A DNA stretch of 64,000 nucleotides from Ceratothoa steindachneri. Lineage: Eukaryota > Arthropoda > Malacostraca > Isopoda > Cymothoidae. Position numbers and translations under genes: made by a program. The stretch lies in NCBI GenBank assembly GCA_963969495.1, contig OZ018329.1, positions 70,842,959-70,906,958 on the forward strand. The letters run 5' to 3'. The notes beneath the pieces are model-generated. The model was not told the origin of the DNA and searched no databases. It saw only the letters and a list, made by a program, of their open reading frames with translations. Below, in pieces: positions 11,405 through 23,423 of this stretch; the stretch's first letter is position 1; every line of letters starts with the position of its first letter.

Positions 11405-12660
11405 GCCCCTATGAGTTATACCAAACGGAAATAGAAGAAGTCGCCCAAAGCCTGTTCTAGGATTTACAAATTGCACTTATCAAATGCCTTGAGACGCCCA
11501 ATGGATTCGTAGAAATTTGTACTAATAACAATGACGTCGAACTACTACTTGCATCTGGGGGCACGATCGCCCTCCGTAAAATAGACCTAGAAGCAAAGCT
11601 ACCTCCACAAATAATCGCGAATCGAAGTATCGTCTGCAGAAAAATCGAGTCTTGGTTTGGAGAACATACACCTGAGGAATTAAGGCAAAAGCTACAAGAG
11701 CAACAACCATGGCTGAAGATTCATGACATAATTAATTTCAGAGAGCACACACATGTTTTTAAAATTGTGTGCGAGTCCACAGAGATTGCCACAAAAGCAT
11801 TACAAAAGGGAGTTCTCGCATACAGTATGAGAATCCCCGCCAGCAAGATTCAACGGGATCAGTACGACATTAATACAAATTTGCTTCAGATGTTATAAGA
11901 TTGAAGATCACATAACTGCCAACTGCTCCCGAAAGGAAAGAAATATGCTCGGAGTGCAGCCGCCCTCATTCATGGAAGAACTGTTCAAATAATAATAAAA
12001 AATGTGTAAATTGTGGAGGAAGCCATAGAACAATGGCTATCTCATGCCCGAAGAGAAAAGAAATCATAGGGAGAAAAGAAACTGAAATCCATTAACGAAA
12101 AGATGCTTCACAAAATTCCACATGTGCATCAGCGACATCTAAGCCTAACGGCCAAACCAGTCAAGTTACAATCGACGGGACTCTAAACGTAAAAATACTG
12201 ACGTGTATTCTCCACTCACACGTCATGAATATCGCACAGCCGGGAACATATGCTTCAACGTTGAACTCCATGCTCAAGGAAAACGAGCTAGAACCAATGA
12301 AATTCCCTAAGGACATATTCATCATTAAGATCTCTGAGGACACGAAAAAGACTCATTGAAGAAGCGAAAATAAATGATAGCGAATCAGAACAAGAAGAGG
12401 ACACAGAGATCGAAGAAACAGAATCAGAGAGCAGCAACGACGAGAACAATAAAAAAGCACAAAAGAAAGTTAGCGTAAAAACAAAAAGCAAAAAAAGGAA
12501 ATCGACCAAGGATGCCTCACCGCGCGAAAGAACACCGGAAATAGCAGCCGCGAAATGCGTGATGGAAAAGAACCAAATCTCGGCGAGAACAGAAAGGAAA
12601 AGCAGAACCACAAGAAAAAGATACAAGTAAATAATCGCAAAAACTCCACTCTCCCATAAA
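11405..12660 (+). pseudogene. N4 ORF1: RRM-like, three CCHC knuckles, charged tail
   Basis: Reads LIKCLETPNGFVEICTNNND, RSIVCRKIESWFGEHTPEEL, THVFKIVCESTEIATKALQKG, then after a frameshift at about 11880 the knuckles CYKIEDHITANC, CSECSRPHSWKNC and CVNCGGSHRTMAISC (11880-12050). Next come CILHSHVMNIAQPGTYASTLN and a sharply charge-segregated tail: an acidic Ser/Glu stretch (12360-12450) followed by a Lys/Arg-rich stretch (12450-12640). The product would bind element RNA and chaperone nucleic acid. Inactivated by at least two frameshifts. Confidence 0.8.
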
Positions 12661-12690
12661 ACAAGAACCGCTTAATAGCCAACAAACAAA

Positions 12691-15340
12691 ATGGAGAACA
12701 AAAAATTAAGAATTCTACAGAGAAATACGAACGGATGGAAAAAATAAAGAAAACACATATGGAAATATATTCAGACAAATATATCCCGACATAATTCTAA
12801 TATCAGATCAAGGAATTAACCTCGAGACGTACAAATTGAAAATATGGAACTATGATGTAATAGCTTCTAATCACACAAACGAACAACATGACGGAGCAGC
12901 AATAGCAATAAAGAAAGGAATAGAGTACAAAACAAAACAAGGACTAACCGAATCTTACCTCACAAATGAGATCAAAATGGAATTAACCAATATAATAATC
13001 GCTACGGGATACCAACCACCGCGACGACCGGGACTCCCAATAGATAACTTTGTGAGAATATTTAACAATAGACTTCCAAATTTGTTTCTGGGAGACCTGA
13101 ACTTAAGATGCACGTACACAGGATATAGGAACAGAAATAAAACAGGAAAAGACCTACAAGCTCTAATAGATAGAAGGATAATAAGAAGACTAGGACCAGA
13201 TTACCCAACGCTATTTAAAGACAGAACAGCGACAACTCCAGACATCTACTTAGCAAACCAGAACATTCCTTTTAACTACCACATGGAACCTGTAGATGTT
13301 ATCTGCAGCGACCACAAAGCAACACTACTCACCGTGAATCAGCAACCAATACAAATACCCACAAATAAATGAAAGGCATACCATAGAGTAAACTGGGAAA
13401 AATACAAACAAGAATTGAATGACGACGCACCAAACAGACTAAATGAAGCTACTTTAGAAGAAATAGACGGCGAGCTGGAAAAAATAAGGACGCAAATAAA
13501 AACAGCTGACGAGAATGCAATACCCAGAAACACATACAAAACAGTTAAATACTTTATATGGACAGACGAAATGAAAACTATGAATGCAGAAATAAAAGCG
13601 ATAAATGAGGACATAATAATAAACGGAACGTCAAGGGGAAAATACTGCAATCTGAGAACGAAGAAGAGGGAACTACTAAGCGCAATAACGGACAAACAAA
13701 GAGAATACTGTGACATAGCCGTTCAAAATATTTTGACAACCTGCTATTGCCACGAGAATTTTGGAAAAGGTAAAGAGAAGATAAATATTAAGGACAGAAA
13801 CGGGAAATTAATCGAAGATGAACGCGAGATTGAAAAATTGTTCAGGAAACACTGGAAAGGAGTGGTCAACATGGCGAAGAGGAAAACGAAAACTACGATA
13901 TAGTCTTCGAATACCAAATAATGGACGAACTAAATGAACGGATTGAGAGGACTTTCCCATATCACTACGTAGAAGAGGAACGTATGCGAACGATGGATTT
14001 AACTCCAAAATCACATTCGAGGAATAAAAGAATACCATCTCAAATTTTAAACCAAAGGTCTCTGGAAAATCGGGCCTCACCAGAAAAAAAAACTATATAG
14101 GAGCACGAGATAATATACTCGAAGGGATAAGGAACGTGTTTAACGCCTGTATAAACACGGGATACTTCCCCGATGAGTTAAAGATAGCCAAAATGATATT
14201 CATACCGAAGCCGGGAAAACCGGTTACCTTCGGAGTTCGAAAACCTCCGACCTATATCCCTTCTCAACTTCATCGAGAAGGTGTTTGAAAAAATCCTGAA
14301 CACAAGATTAAATGAATATCTCACAGAAAACAATCTCTGGAACAATCAACAGTTCGGCTTCAGAAAGAACAGGAATACCGAGATGGCCCTCAACGTGATT
14401 ACAGAAAAAATAAGCAAAGTGAAAGTAGAGAAATGCAGTTTGGACATTGCATGTCGGGACGTAGCAAAGGCATTCGATAAAGTGCGGCAAAGAGGCATAC
14501 AACATAAAATTCTAAATCTGGAAATGAACAACTATTTGGAAAGAATTTTATGCGAATACGTCATGGAAAGATATGCATACGTAGACACGGAGAATTACCA
14601 AGGTGAAAAATTCAAGCTTAATGCGGGCCTCGCTCAGGGAGGGTGTTTAAGTCCTTCACTATACTCAGTGTATACCTCGGACATTTCCCCACTGAGGAAC
14701 GAGGTCTGTGTGAACATACAATACGCAAATGATTTCACTCAATTAATTCCGTGTGTTTATGGGAACCCTCAAATGCAAGCCAGAGTAACGGCAGCAGTAG
14801 TAGAAAATCTAAACGAGTATGAACGCAAACCAGTAGTAGAAAATCTAAACGAGTATGAACGCAAACGGAAAATTAAAACGAATAAAGATAAATTTAAAAT
14901 TATACCTATGTATCGCAGAAAACTATCCGATATTTACCTAGATGGAAAGCGATACAGGTATAACGGTGAAGGCAAGATTTTAAGCCTAACTATTACCAAA
15001 AATGGTTACAAGAAACACGTGACCGAAAGAATAAACAAAGCACGAGGCATGCTAACTTTACTCTACAGATTAAGAAATATAAACATAAAAAATAAGAAAA
15101 AGATCTACCAGGCCATGATGCAGCCTACTTTGATATATCCAACAATTGCCATGTATACGGTTTCAAGAAGCAATCTAATAAGAATGCAACGTATACAGAC
15201 TAAGGCGGTATAGATAATTACGAACACGTGACGATTAGAAAGGAAAAAACAAAGAGACTTACACATCGAAGCAAAAATAAAACCATTAAACAAAAGAAAG
15301 AGGAGAGGAAATAAATAATCAAATAGCACGAGGGGCAGGA
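12691..15340 (+). pseudogene. N4 ORF2: APE endonuclease and reverse transcriptase
   Basis: Starts MENKKLRILQRNTNGWKK (endonuclease motif with catalytic Asn), then after a stop GAAIAIKKGIEY, GYQPPRRPGLPIDNF, LGDLNLRCTYTGY and TTPDIYLANQNIPFNYH..SDHKATLL (12836-13372). Linker at 13415-13903. RT at 14281-15213: FGFRKNRNTEMALNVITEK, CRDVAKAFDKV, NAGLAQGGCLSPSLYSVYT and QYANDFTQLI (the metal-binding box is AND, an Asp-to-Asn change), then a 36-bp in-frame duplication and KIKTNKDKFKIIPMYRRK. The C-terminus RMQRIQTKAV ends at a stop at about 15213, with degraded continuation. Inactive through stops, frameshifts and the catalytic change. Confidence 0.85.
14795..14866 (+). repeat. 36-bp in-frame tandem duplication in N4 RT
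   Basis: Units 14795-14830 and 14831-14866 are identical and add twelve residues (VVENLNEYERKP) next to the KIKTN segment. The reading frame is kept. Confidence 0.9.
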
Positions 15341-15919
15341 TGGAGACAACATATTATGTTTCCTAGTGCTAAAAACAAAGCGGACCAAAGGGAAGAGGAG
15401 GAGATTTACGTGTAAACCAAATAAGGAAACGCGATTGTGACAAAAATTCCCGAATAATGACAAACTCATCAGATTGGACTTGATACCAACAAGGAATGAC
15501 AAAACTAGCCAAAAAGTGAAAATGAACGAAAAAGGAAAAACAACATGAATAAAGAAGAGAAAATAAACAAATAAATAACCAAGGAACATGAGCCTACAAC
15601 AGATACAGATACGAGAATTATGCTACAAAAATCATAGAAACTCGAGTTATTAACATAGCAGGAAAACAAATAACGCTAACAACGGTTTGAACGCCTATCT
15701 CATACACACATAATATAATAACAAAACAACCACACAAATAAACAAACAGACACACTTTCACTCTAACTTATTTTGAACTTAACTCTGAAATTAGTTTATA
15801 GTACAGAGATTAGCGTGACCTCCACGCAACTTGCACCTCTCTGCAAACCTCAAACTTCCTTCCACTTCAATCATCTTTCTCCTTAACCGCTATTCAAAGA
15901 TGGGCGAAATACTAACACC

Positions 15920-16310
15920 AGGGACAGGTACAGCAAATCCTAACAATTAAATGCTAGGAAAACATAAAAACAAGGGGGTCGGGGTCCCACGTTAAGCAGG
16001 TCCACAGGCCAACTTGGCCAACTTTCAAGCCTTTGACTTTATTTCAGTCTGTCCTCTCCTTACTTCTTTCTTCTTCCCCTCCCTCTCTCCCCCCTCTCCG
16101 GAGCTCTTTTCCATCGGCGCCTTTAGGCCCAGAGGGAGGAGGGCGCAAGGGAAACTCGGGGGAACCGGGCCTCTCCCCGCTCTCCCCGACCGGGTCCCTC
16201 CTCCGGGAGGGACTGGTCGGGAGTTAGGGGAGGGGCACGGTGATATAAATCTTTTTCTCACACTTTCCCTTTCATTTCATTTGAATTCATTTCTTTTCTC
16301 ATTCATCCAA
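15920..16310 (+). promoter_or_regulatory. Structured 3' UTR of N4
   Basis: Order: GGGACAGG, then TCCCACGTTAAGC.GG, then CCAACTTGG, a polypyrimidine tract (16040-16100), a GC-rich region able to fold (16100-16230), and a final TTTCATTTCATTT run. The same order occurs at 34000-34370 and, on the minus strand, at 17490-17128. In this type of element the 3' UTR is the RT recognition region (known biology). That role is inferred here. Confidence 0.65.
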
Positions 16311-16317
16311 TGTCTAA

Positions 16318-17011
16318 TTCTCATTCATCCTCATGGACGGCTGTTGACCTCCAACTTAAGAGGGTTTCCGCGAGTTCTCGTTAACAACGGCTGCCCACAA
16401 GAATCTATCGAACCCACCATGAAAGAGAAAATGAACTTGGCTGCTGGTCTTGGTGTCAGGTCTACTCCGAAGAATAATAATATTGACCTTTATTACAAGG
16501 CCAATATGAACCCCGGCTATCGTAAAGACGAAAAGGCTCTCAAAGCTATTCTCCATCGTAATGTGAACCCAACCAACCCTAATACGGATATAAATCCAGT
16601 TATATACTACAAGACCAAGAAAAAAAGTAGTTGCATCATAAAGAACAACTGATCCCTCCGACGAGCGAACTCCAGGAGACTAACGTCGTGTACGAATATT
16701 CGTGCAAAGTCGGTGACTGCGAACACCGCAATTCAAAGTACATCGGCGTAACATCCACAACCCTGTCAAGGCGACTGACAGCTCACCTTCAAGATAAAGC
16801 GATTAAGAAACACGCCTACTCTCATGGCACTACCCTAAACCGTGAAAAACTGAATAAGGACACTTCAATCATCCTGAGACTCCCAAACCGCAGAAGATTG
16901 CGGATGGCCGAAGCCGTCATTATTCAAATGAAGAAACCGGCAATTAACGTGCAAATTCAGCCGGAAATCATAGTCCCAGCATCTCGGCGTATCCGAGTTT
17001 ATCGCCGTTAA
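16318..17011 (+). pseudogene. Penelope-like element fragment: RT thumb/linker and GIY-YIG endonuclease
   Basis: DLQLKRVSASS..LVNNGCPQESIE..MKEKM resembles the Penelope RT C-terminus and linker (16330-16620, one frameshift near 16380). A second frameshift, consistent with loss of one base near 16651, leads into the 16631-17011 frame: TNVVYEYSCKVGDCEH, SKYIGVTSTTLSRRLTAHL and EAVIIQMKKPAINVQIQ, a GIY-YIG nuclease with a Cys pair. It would nick DNA at integration. 5'-truncated: the RT catalytic part is missing. It lies between the 3' end of N4 and a 5' stub of another element. Confidence 0.75.
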
Positions 17012-17032
17012 AAGAAGCACGTTTTCAAACTT

Positions 17033-17100
17033 TCATTTTCCTTTTCCTTCTTTGCCAGAGAACTAGATCGGAGCGACAAATAGTTAGATTTTTAGTTTGG
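17033..17100 (-). pseudogene. 5' stub of an N/H-type element with histone-tail-like start
   Basis: The minus strand carries CTATTTGTCGC (17075-17085), then TCT GGC AAA GAA GGA AAA GGA AAA, reading SGKEGKGK, then stop. The layout matches the 5' ends of N5, H2 and H3. It directly follows the N5 3' end and is cut off by the Penelope fragment. Confidence 0.5.
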
Positions 17101-17127
17101 GGAAAAGGTAAGGGGAAAGATGTGGAA

Positions 17128-17490
17128 GGAGAGATAGAGAAAGATTGCCGACCCCTCCTCCCCCCCTACTCCGGTCATCCTGAGATGACCGGAGGGGGAG
17201 GGAAGGGAACCCGGCCCCCAGGCCTCCCCTCTCCTTTCTGTAGTCTTGTAAGACTACTGGAAAGGGGGTAGGGGAGCCAGGAGAAGGAGAGGGAGAGGTA
17301 AAAAAAGAGGAAAAGGAAAAGTTAGAGATAGCAAAGTTTGAAGTATCGTAGTAGACTTGAAAAAGACCAAGTTGGTCGGTGGGCCTACATCTTTACGTGG
17401 AATCCGAACCACAGTGCGTATTATATCCTCAACTATTCATTCTTACTATAGTGCCCCTGTCCCACATATTATTTGTTTAGCCCTTTAGGT
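17128..17490 (-). promoter_or_regulatory. Structured 3' UTR of N5 with two strong hairpins
   Basis: On the minus strand: GTGGGACAGGGGCAC, GGTTCGGATTCCACGTAAAG, GTAGGCCCACCGACC, a polypyrimidine tract, then hairpins at 17226-17276 (core GTAGTCTTGTAAGACTAC, 17240-17257) and at 17171-17192 (CCGGTCATC/GATGACCGG), and a TC-rich end. The motif order is shared with N4 and N6. Probably the RT recognition region. Confidence 0.65.
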
Positions 17491-17786
17491 GTCAAGGATA
17501 GAAGAAAAAATGTATAGAGAAGAATATGGAAGTAGTAAAGTTGCAATTGAATGCTAAGTTGCATGGAGGTCATGCTAATCTCTTTCCTTTTAGAATGTGT
17601 TGCTGTTAGGTGTTCAAACTGTTTTATTTTTTTTATATTACCATTGCTAATAATGTTTTATCCCTGCTATTACTCTTGTATAGTAGTTCATTACCCCTTC
17701 TTTTAGTTTTCTTCTTCTTTCCTTTCTTTTCTTCTTCTGATTTCTAAAGTTATCAAATTATTACTTACTCTCTCTTTAACTCCGTG

Positions 17787-20010
17787 TTAGCCCGTGAAGT
17801 ATTCATCCTCTACTTGATCGAACCTAGTTGTATAGGTGTGGAAAAGGCTATATACTTTCCCCTCTTCTCTTTGGGTGATTAAATTCTTGATCACCTCTCC
17901 ATTTCCTGTTGTGTTTGTTGAATTAGCTTCTTGGCTCTTTTTTTCTATTATCTTGTTAATTGGTTTCATCTTCACTTCTTTATGTAGATATCTTTGTCTT
18001 CTTCTGTCTCTTCTTCTCGTGTCGGTAATTATTAATACTGCCTTGTTTTTAATTCTCTGTAGTTCCATCATTCTACTCTTTGAAATGGTGTACATAGATA
18101 TTACTTGGGATACCATTGCTGACTGGATGATCGCTTGATATATTTTCTTCTTTTTTCTCCGGCTAAGGGACTTGAGCCTATATAGTAGTCTCATTCCCTC
18201 TTTTTTCTTTTCAAGTTTTTCTTTAACATGTCTAGAGTATCCAGTCCCGGTGATTGTCAGTCCTAGTACCTTGGCTTCGCTAGCATACTCATATCTCTGT
18301 CCTTCAACGTGTATCTCTCTGAGTTTTCTCCTATAAATTGGCACTATTTTGACCTTATTTCTGTTAGTGCTTATTTTCCATTTTCGTTCGTACACATTAA
18401 TCCTCCTTATTTCTTCTGCTGTTAATCTTGCCTGCATTTCCGTGTTCCTGTAGGGGCAGGCGACGATATGTGTGACGTCATCTGTGAATTGCATGTTGAG
18501 GCATCCGCGTGTAAATGGTGGTGGGATGTCTGAGGTATACCCTGAATATAGTGATGGGCTCAGGCACCCTCCCTGAGGAAAGCCAGCTTCCATCTTAAAT
18601 ATTTTCCCTCGGTGGTTCCCAATCTCTATGTATGCATGGCTATCCGTCACGTAATTGCAAATGAGTCTTTCGATTTTGTCATTCATACGTAGCTGTGGTG
18701 TTTTAAATTGCATTCCTCTAATCCAAACTCTGTCGAATGCTTTTGAAACGTTCCTGCAGACGATGTCAACGCTAGCCTTCCCTTTTTTCGCCTTGGCTAT
18801 TTTTTCGGTAATGACCGTGAGTGCCATTTTCATGCTCCTCTTTTTCTAAATCTAAATTGAAACTTATTCACTAAATTGTTTTCTTCCAGGTGCTCACTTA
18901 GTCGTTTGTAAATAATCTTCACAAACACCTTCCCGATGAAGTCGAGTAGATAGATTGGTCTATAACTGTCTACTCTCGTTGGTGGTTTTCCTTCTTCAGG
19001 GCTAAAAATCATCTTGGCGACCTTTAATTCCATCAGGAAGTAGCTGACGTTAAAAACAAAAGTAATACCGTGTAGTATACTTTCTGGTATTTCTTCGTAG
19101 TGCTTTTTAATGAGTCCAGGTCTTCCTGGTGCCTTTTGTTTAAACTGCGAAATAGTATTTTTGACCTCTTGCACTGTGAACTTTGCGTCGTTACCGTTAA
19201 GGGTGTCTCTTTCTACATCTACAGTTGGATGAGGGTGAATTTTCTCTGCATCCTCGTTGAGCGCTGTAGTGATGTCTCGTTCAAAGTCTGTGTCAAATTC
19301 TTCATTATCTTCTTCGATTATGCAAAACAATCCTCTTCCAGTGGTCCTTTAATAATTTTCCTATCGTGTTCTCGTCTTCTATGTATTTCCTTGGTTGTCT
19401 TTGAGTGCCAGTTTCCTTGCTCTTGCTTTGCCTTTGATCTGTTTTACCTTTTTCCAAAATTCCTTCACTGGTGAATCATTGTCGATTTTCAGGATTGTTT
19501 CATTCCAGTGTTCTTTTTGTTTTTCTATAATTTCTGAATTTAGTTCCCTTTTAGTCCTTCTTAACTCGGCGTTCAGCCGTCTGTGTTTCGGTACCATTCC
19601 AGGGTGTCCATGTGAAAGTCTTGATAATCTCGTAGCGGTTTGGGGGGACAGCCTTATTGTCTGTTGCCTGTATAGATTTCTTTAGTTTTTCTAGTTCAGT
19701 CGCTATCTCTTCCAAAGTCGCGTCTTCTAGTGAATTAGGTTCGAATGAGTTGAGTTCTCTTTTGTATCTCTCCCAGTCTGCAAGTTCTGTATTCGATGCC
19801 TTTTTTGATCGCTATTGCAGCTCCGTCGTCTGGGGTTGTGGGGTTTACGGGTATGACATAGTTATTCCATATTTTTTATTTCTTCGTTTGATAAGTTTAC
19901 TCCGTGTGCAGAAATTAAGATGATGTCCGGGTCTAATCATATAAAAATATTTCCGAACATTTGTCTTTTTTTCCTCCATCCGTTGACGTTAATTTGTAGT
20001 ATATTTTAGT
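17787..20010 (-). pseudogene. N5 ORF2: RT with most of the endonuclease deleted
   Basis: Starts NILQINVNGWRKK (about 19980) and reaches DDGAAIAIKKGIEYRT (about 19800). It then jumps straight to the linker (LADWERYKRELNSFEPN). The GYQPPRR to SDH part of the endonuclease, including catalytic residues, is missing. RT: PIYLLDFIGKVFVKIIYKRL (18950), ALTVITEKIAKAKKGKASV, CRNVSKAFDRVWIRG, EAGFPQGGCLSPSLYSGYT and QFTDDVTHIVA (18480; TDD box), KISTNRNKVKIVPIYRRK, then RIKNKAVLIITDTRRRDRRR. The last 348 codons (18833-17787) are one open frame, so decay is uneven. Confidence 0.85.
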
Positions 20011-20019
20011 TTTCCTTGG

Positions 20020-21075
20020 CCATTGTTATTGAGTAGTTCCTATAGCATTGCCGGTCCATTTTATCGTTTTAGGTCGTCCTTAGGAATAAGTGGCGCTTAC
20101 TTCCGTTTCCTTAATTGTTTTCTGTTTCCATTTGCAAGGGTAGCCTTTCTCGTGATATTGGAAGCAGGACTGGGTGAAAGCTTTCGCACGGTCTGGCTTG
20201 TACTCCTCCCAGATTTGTATTTTTTCCTACGTTGAGTTTTTCTTGTTGCCCTCCTGGACTGTTCTTCGGCTGAATCCGAACTTCCTTCCTCGCTGCTGCT
20301 TCCCTCGTCGGTTTCCGATGCGCTTTCCTCTTCCTTAGCGTTCTCGTCAGCGTCCTTCCTTGCCGCCTAAATAGTTAGAATCGCCGCTAAGTTAACGTCA
20401 TGTGGGATAATAATTGGTTCCAGACCGTTAGCCTTCAGGAGTCCGTAGAGTATTTTGAACGTGGGCGTGAATCACGCAAGTATAAATCTTCCCAAACATA
20501 CGTCCCGAGATGTTAGGTAGTGTTGCTGTATTGTTTCCATAGGACTTCGCTACTGCTGCATAGGAAGCACTGCCTCACTTGGTTTTCTTTTCCTGCTGTT
20601 CTTTCTCCTTCCTGTTCGGACATTACATTGCCATCATCCGGTGATTACCTCCACAGTTAAGACATTTTTTCAATTGTGAATTGCATCCCCTAAAATCATG
20701 TCCCTCTGTGGCGCACTCAGAGCAAATGATTCTACCTTTATGGTGGCATTTGGCCGAGGTGTGTTCTTCGGAGGCGTAACAATTAAAGCACATTTGGATG
20801 TTCACAAATGTGTCTCTTTGGATATTAGCAGATGGAATCATCATGCTGAAGGCAATCAATCCCTTTTCTTGTGCTTTCGCTGCCATCTCCGCTGTTTCAC
20901 ACACTACCTTAAAGAGGTGGGTGTGTTCTTTGAATTTAATTACCTCCTGAATCTTGATCCACCTCTGTTTTTCCATCAATTCTTCTTTAATTTCTTCGCA
21001 CGTGTGGGCACTCACCCATGCTTCCACTTTTTTGCAGACTAAACTCCTGTTAGCAGTGATTTGCTTCCAGGTCAA
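20020..21075 (-). pseudogene. N5 ORF1: RRM-like, CCHC knuckles, acidic/basic tail
   Basis: The open piece 21075-20623: NRSLVCKKVEAWVSAHTCEEI, HTHLFKVVCETAEMAAKAQEKG, then CFNCYASEEHTSAKC, CSECATEGHDFRGC and CLNCGGNHRMMAM, three CCHC-type knuckles. Downstream (20350-20230) there is an acidic Ser/Glu run (ESASETDEGSSSEEGSSDSA) followed by Arg/Lys-rich residues, as in N4 and N7. The middle is frameshifted. Spacing to ORF2 is very short, as in N4. Confidence 0.8.
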
Positions 21076-21166
21076 GTTTCCTTAGGCTTATGCTGTTAGA
21101 AAGAAGATAGAGTAAAAAGATGGTTTAAAAAAGATCCAACAGTAAGAGGAAGCTACCTCACTCACA

Positions 21167-21194
21167 AGGAACAGGAGGAATCTCCAATCAACCC
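21167..21194 (-). promoter_or_regulatory. Conserved TTGATTGGAGATTCCTCCTG module, N5
   Basis: The minus strand matches the I1 module at 27599-27626 over all 28 bases (GGGTTGATTGG..CCTGTTCCT). It lies in the 5' leader between the histone-like start and ORF1. Confidence 0.6.
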
Positions 21195-21311
21195 TGCAAG
21201 CGCATATATTTCTTCAAATAGAGCTTTCTGGGTGATAATGGATAGTATTCCTTCGTAGACAATTAAGTAAAGTAAGTTTGCGTGAAAAGTTTCACATTCT
21301 TATTATTTTCA

Positions 21312-21338
21312 CTTTTCTTTGCCTCCTTTGCCAGAAAA
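21312..21338 (-). other. Degraded histone-tail-like leader of N5
   Basis: Minus strand TTT TCT GGC AAA GGA GGC AAA GAA AAG TGA gives FSGKGGKEK then stop. Compared with H3 it has lost the six bases of Arg-Gly and the ATG. The GACTATTTGCT motif is at 21369-21379. Probably non-functional. Confidence 0.5.
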
Positions 21339-21758
21339 CTTTATTAGAGTGTAGGCGCGAAAAGTCCAGCAAATAGTCAAATATTGGACATAGGACATAT
21401 TAAGAGAGAAAAATATAGATTAGTAGGAGAAAAGTAAGAAGGTATAGTGGCGAAAGGGGTTTTGAAAATTATAGTAAAGATAAGTTTAGTATGAGTTTGA
21501 ATAATCTTTGTTCCCTGGTGGAAGGGTATCTCCAGCAAAAGATAGGTATAGCGTATAAACTAGAGTAGTATATTAGTTGTTAACATCCCTAATCATAGGG
21601 TATGACTGGCATTGTATAAATGTATACTTAGGGTTTTTGATGTCAAAGTTGGTTGGCTTTCAAGCCTTTGTAGTGGTTGGGTGTGAGCCCGTCACTACGG
21701 TAAGTCAAATTTAGGATTTTGAGTCGTAATTCAGGTTGTTATGTTTGAGTTTGTTATG

Positions 21759-23423
21759 TCAATATGGGTTGGTGTCATGTTTGAGTAAGATTTTCTTCGT
21801 TTTACGGCTGGCCTTAGATAGTACGTTCGCAATGTAGCTCAGTTGTATTTGGTAGGCGCGTGTTTTATTCTCTCTCAAATTTAGCTCCGAAGGGGGAACC
21901 TGGTGGGGTTCTCTCCTTGCCGGATCTATTCTTTCGATACTTGGAGTCAGAGAGAACAATATAGGTGTATGTTGAGAATTTGATGAGTCCTCGAAAAGGA
22001 GCCTGTTTAACTAGATCTTCTGGTTTATCGGCCGTTTAGTTCCATTTGTAATGCCAAGCCATTAAGCCATCGACAATACCATCTGAGCCCGCCTCGTCCG
22101 GAAACTGGTTCCCTTCAGCAGCATATACACTGAGGTTAATCATCCTCAAGTAGTACATGTACCTGGGATTCCGAGTTTTCGATGACGAGGACCTACTGTG
22201 TCGATATGACTGCGAGACCTTTTGAGGGCAGGCGTATGCTCCACCTTCTTGGGCCTTACAGCCTGGGATTCCTCCCGCTCAACTCGTGAAACTGTTTGAG
22301 TTTTCTCTGTTTTGTGTCTCTGTGTCCGTGTGTTTGTTTGAAGCATTCTGCTGGGCAGTCATAGCCTGGATTCGAGGATCTCGTTCAAGGGTATTACTCG
22401 AACTCTGGGCTTTTTGAGCGCTCTTCTCTTCTCTGGTTGGGAATTTACTCTAATGACTTCATTCGACGTAGAGTTTGAAGGAAATCACATTTCCTCCATG
22501 CCGTTTTTGATGAGCGTGGTATTTAACTCCTTCGCGGTGGTACCAGGACGGGTTAGGTTAGCAGTGTGTGTAAATGAAACATATTATTCTGGTTGATTTT
22601 TCGTTCTCAATTTACAATATAGTAGTCTTTGGAGCCACACTACTTCTTGCAACCACTGCCTTGGCAGCCTTTGCGTATGTGACGTTAACTTTCCTCTATT
22701 TCTCTCTTTTTTTGCTACTTTGATTTGTCCCTTTTTGACGGGACACACCATAGCCATAGTCTTATGTGGGCCACCACAATTAAGGCATTTATGAATTGTA
22801 CTGTTGCAATCACGCCAGCAATGGCCTTGTTGGGAGCAAACAGAGCAGACTACAATGTCAGAGTTGGGGCAAGTGGCAGTAATGTGTTCGTTGTACCTGT
22901 AGCACCGGAAGAACATTTGCAGGTCAACGAATTCCTCCCATTCAATCTGCTCGGGGCAGACACGGACGTTAAAAATGAGGAAGCCGATTTCTTTTGCTTT
23001 GATCGCGATAGTTCTTTCTATGAAGACTACTTTAAATACGTGGGTGTAGCTTTTGAATTTTACCACTTCGGCTACTTTCGCCCACGATTGATTCTGAAGA
23101 ATCTCCTCCGTTATCTCGTCTGTAGAGTGTTCTCCAACCCAGGGGTCGAGGCGGCGGCAGATAATGCTCCTATGGGAGCCTATTTGTGATGGTGTTTGTG
23201 GCTTGAGGTTGATTTTGAGTAGGGTTTCCATGGTACGCGGGGAAGTGAGGACTACAGTGTCCACCTCCCTTGCACAAATAGCCGAATATCCATTGGGGAT
23301 GTCGATGAGGTGTACGATGGCCATATTTATTTCAGCGTAAATCTTTTCGAAAACCTTACACCTTTTCGGTTTTGGCCGGTCAGGTAAGGTTCTCAAGGCT
23401 ATGCGCCTGGTCTCCTTCATCAC
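21759..23423 (-). pseudogene. H1 ORF1: RRM-like and CCHC protein
   Basis: The piece 23423-22584 is open for 279 codons: LIDIPNGYSAICAREVDTVV, RSIICRRLDPWVGEHSTDEI, THVFKVVFIERTIAIKAKEIG, knuckles FRCYRYNEHITATC (first Cys lost), CSVCSQQGHCWRDC and CLNCGGPHKTMAMVC. Then THTANLTRPGTTAKELN (about 22550), a basic stretch (22346-22146) and the C-terminal domain NLSVYAAEGNQFPDEAGSDG (about 22110) ending at 21759. Two or three frame breaks. The ORF1 alone is well preserved, and no ORF2 follows. Confidence 0.8.

Larger units (their letters stand above)
11405..16310 (+). mobile_element. N4: nearly full-length but broken non-LTR retrotransposon
   Basis: ORF1 (11405-12660), ORF2 (12691 to about 15340) and a long structured 3' UTR ending near 16310 in CATTTCATTT repeats. 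This is the best-preserved two-ORF copy of the N group. The 3' UTR shares motifs with N5 and N6. Confidence 0.8.
17128..21390 (-). mobile_element. N5: non-LTR retrotransposon with damaged endonuclease
   Basis: The 5' region (21390-21080) carries the GACTATTTGCT motif, the degraded histone-like leader and the GGAGATTCC module. Then come ORF1 (about 21075-20020), ORF2 (20010-17787) and a structured 3' UTR to 17128. It follows H1 head to tail. Confidence 0.75.

Noticed and set aside
16014..16330. N-terminal part of the long plus-strand frame upstream of the Penelope fragment
   Set aside because: It lies in the N4 3' UTR and is an accidental open frame over pyrimidine- and GC-rich sequence.
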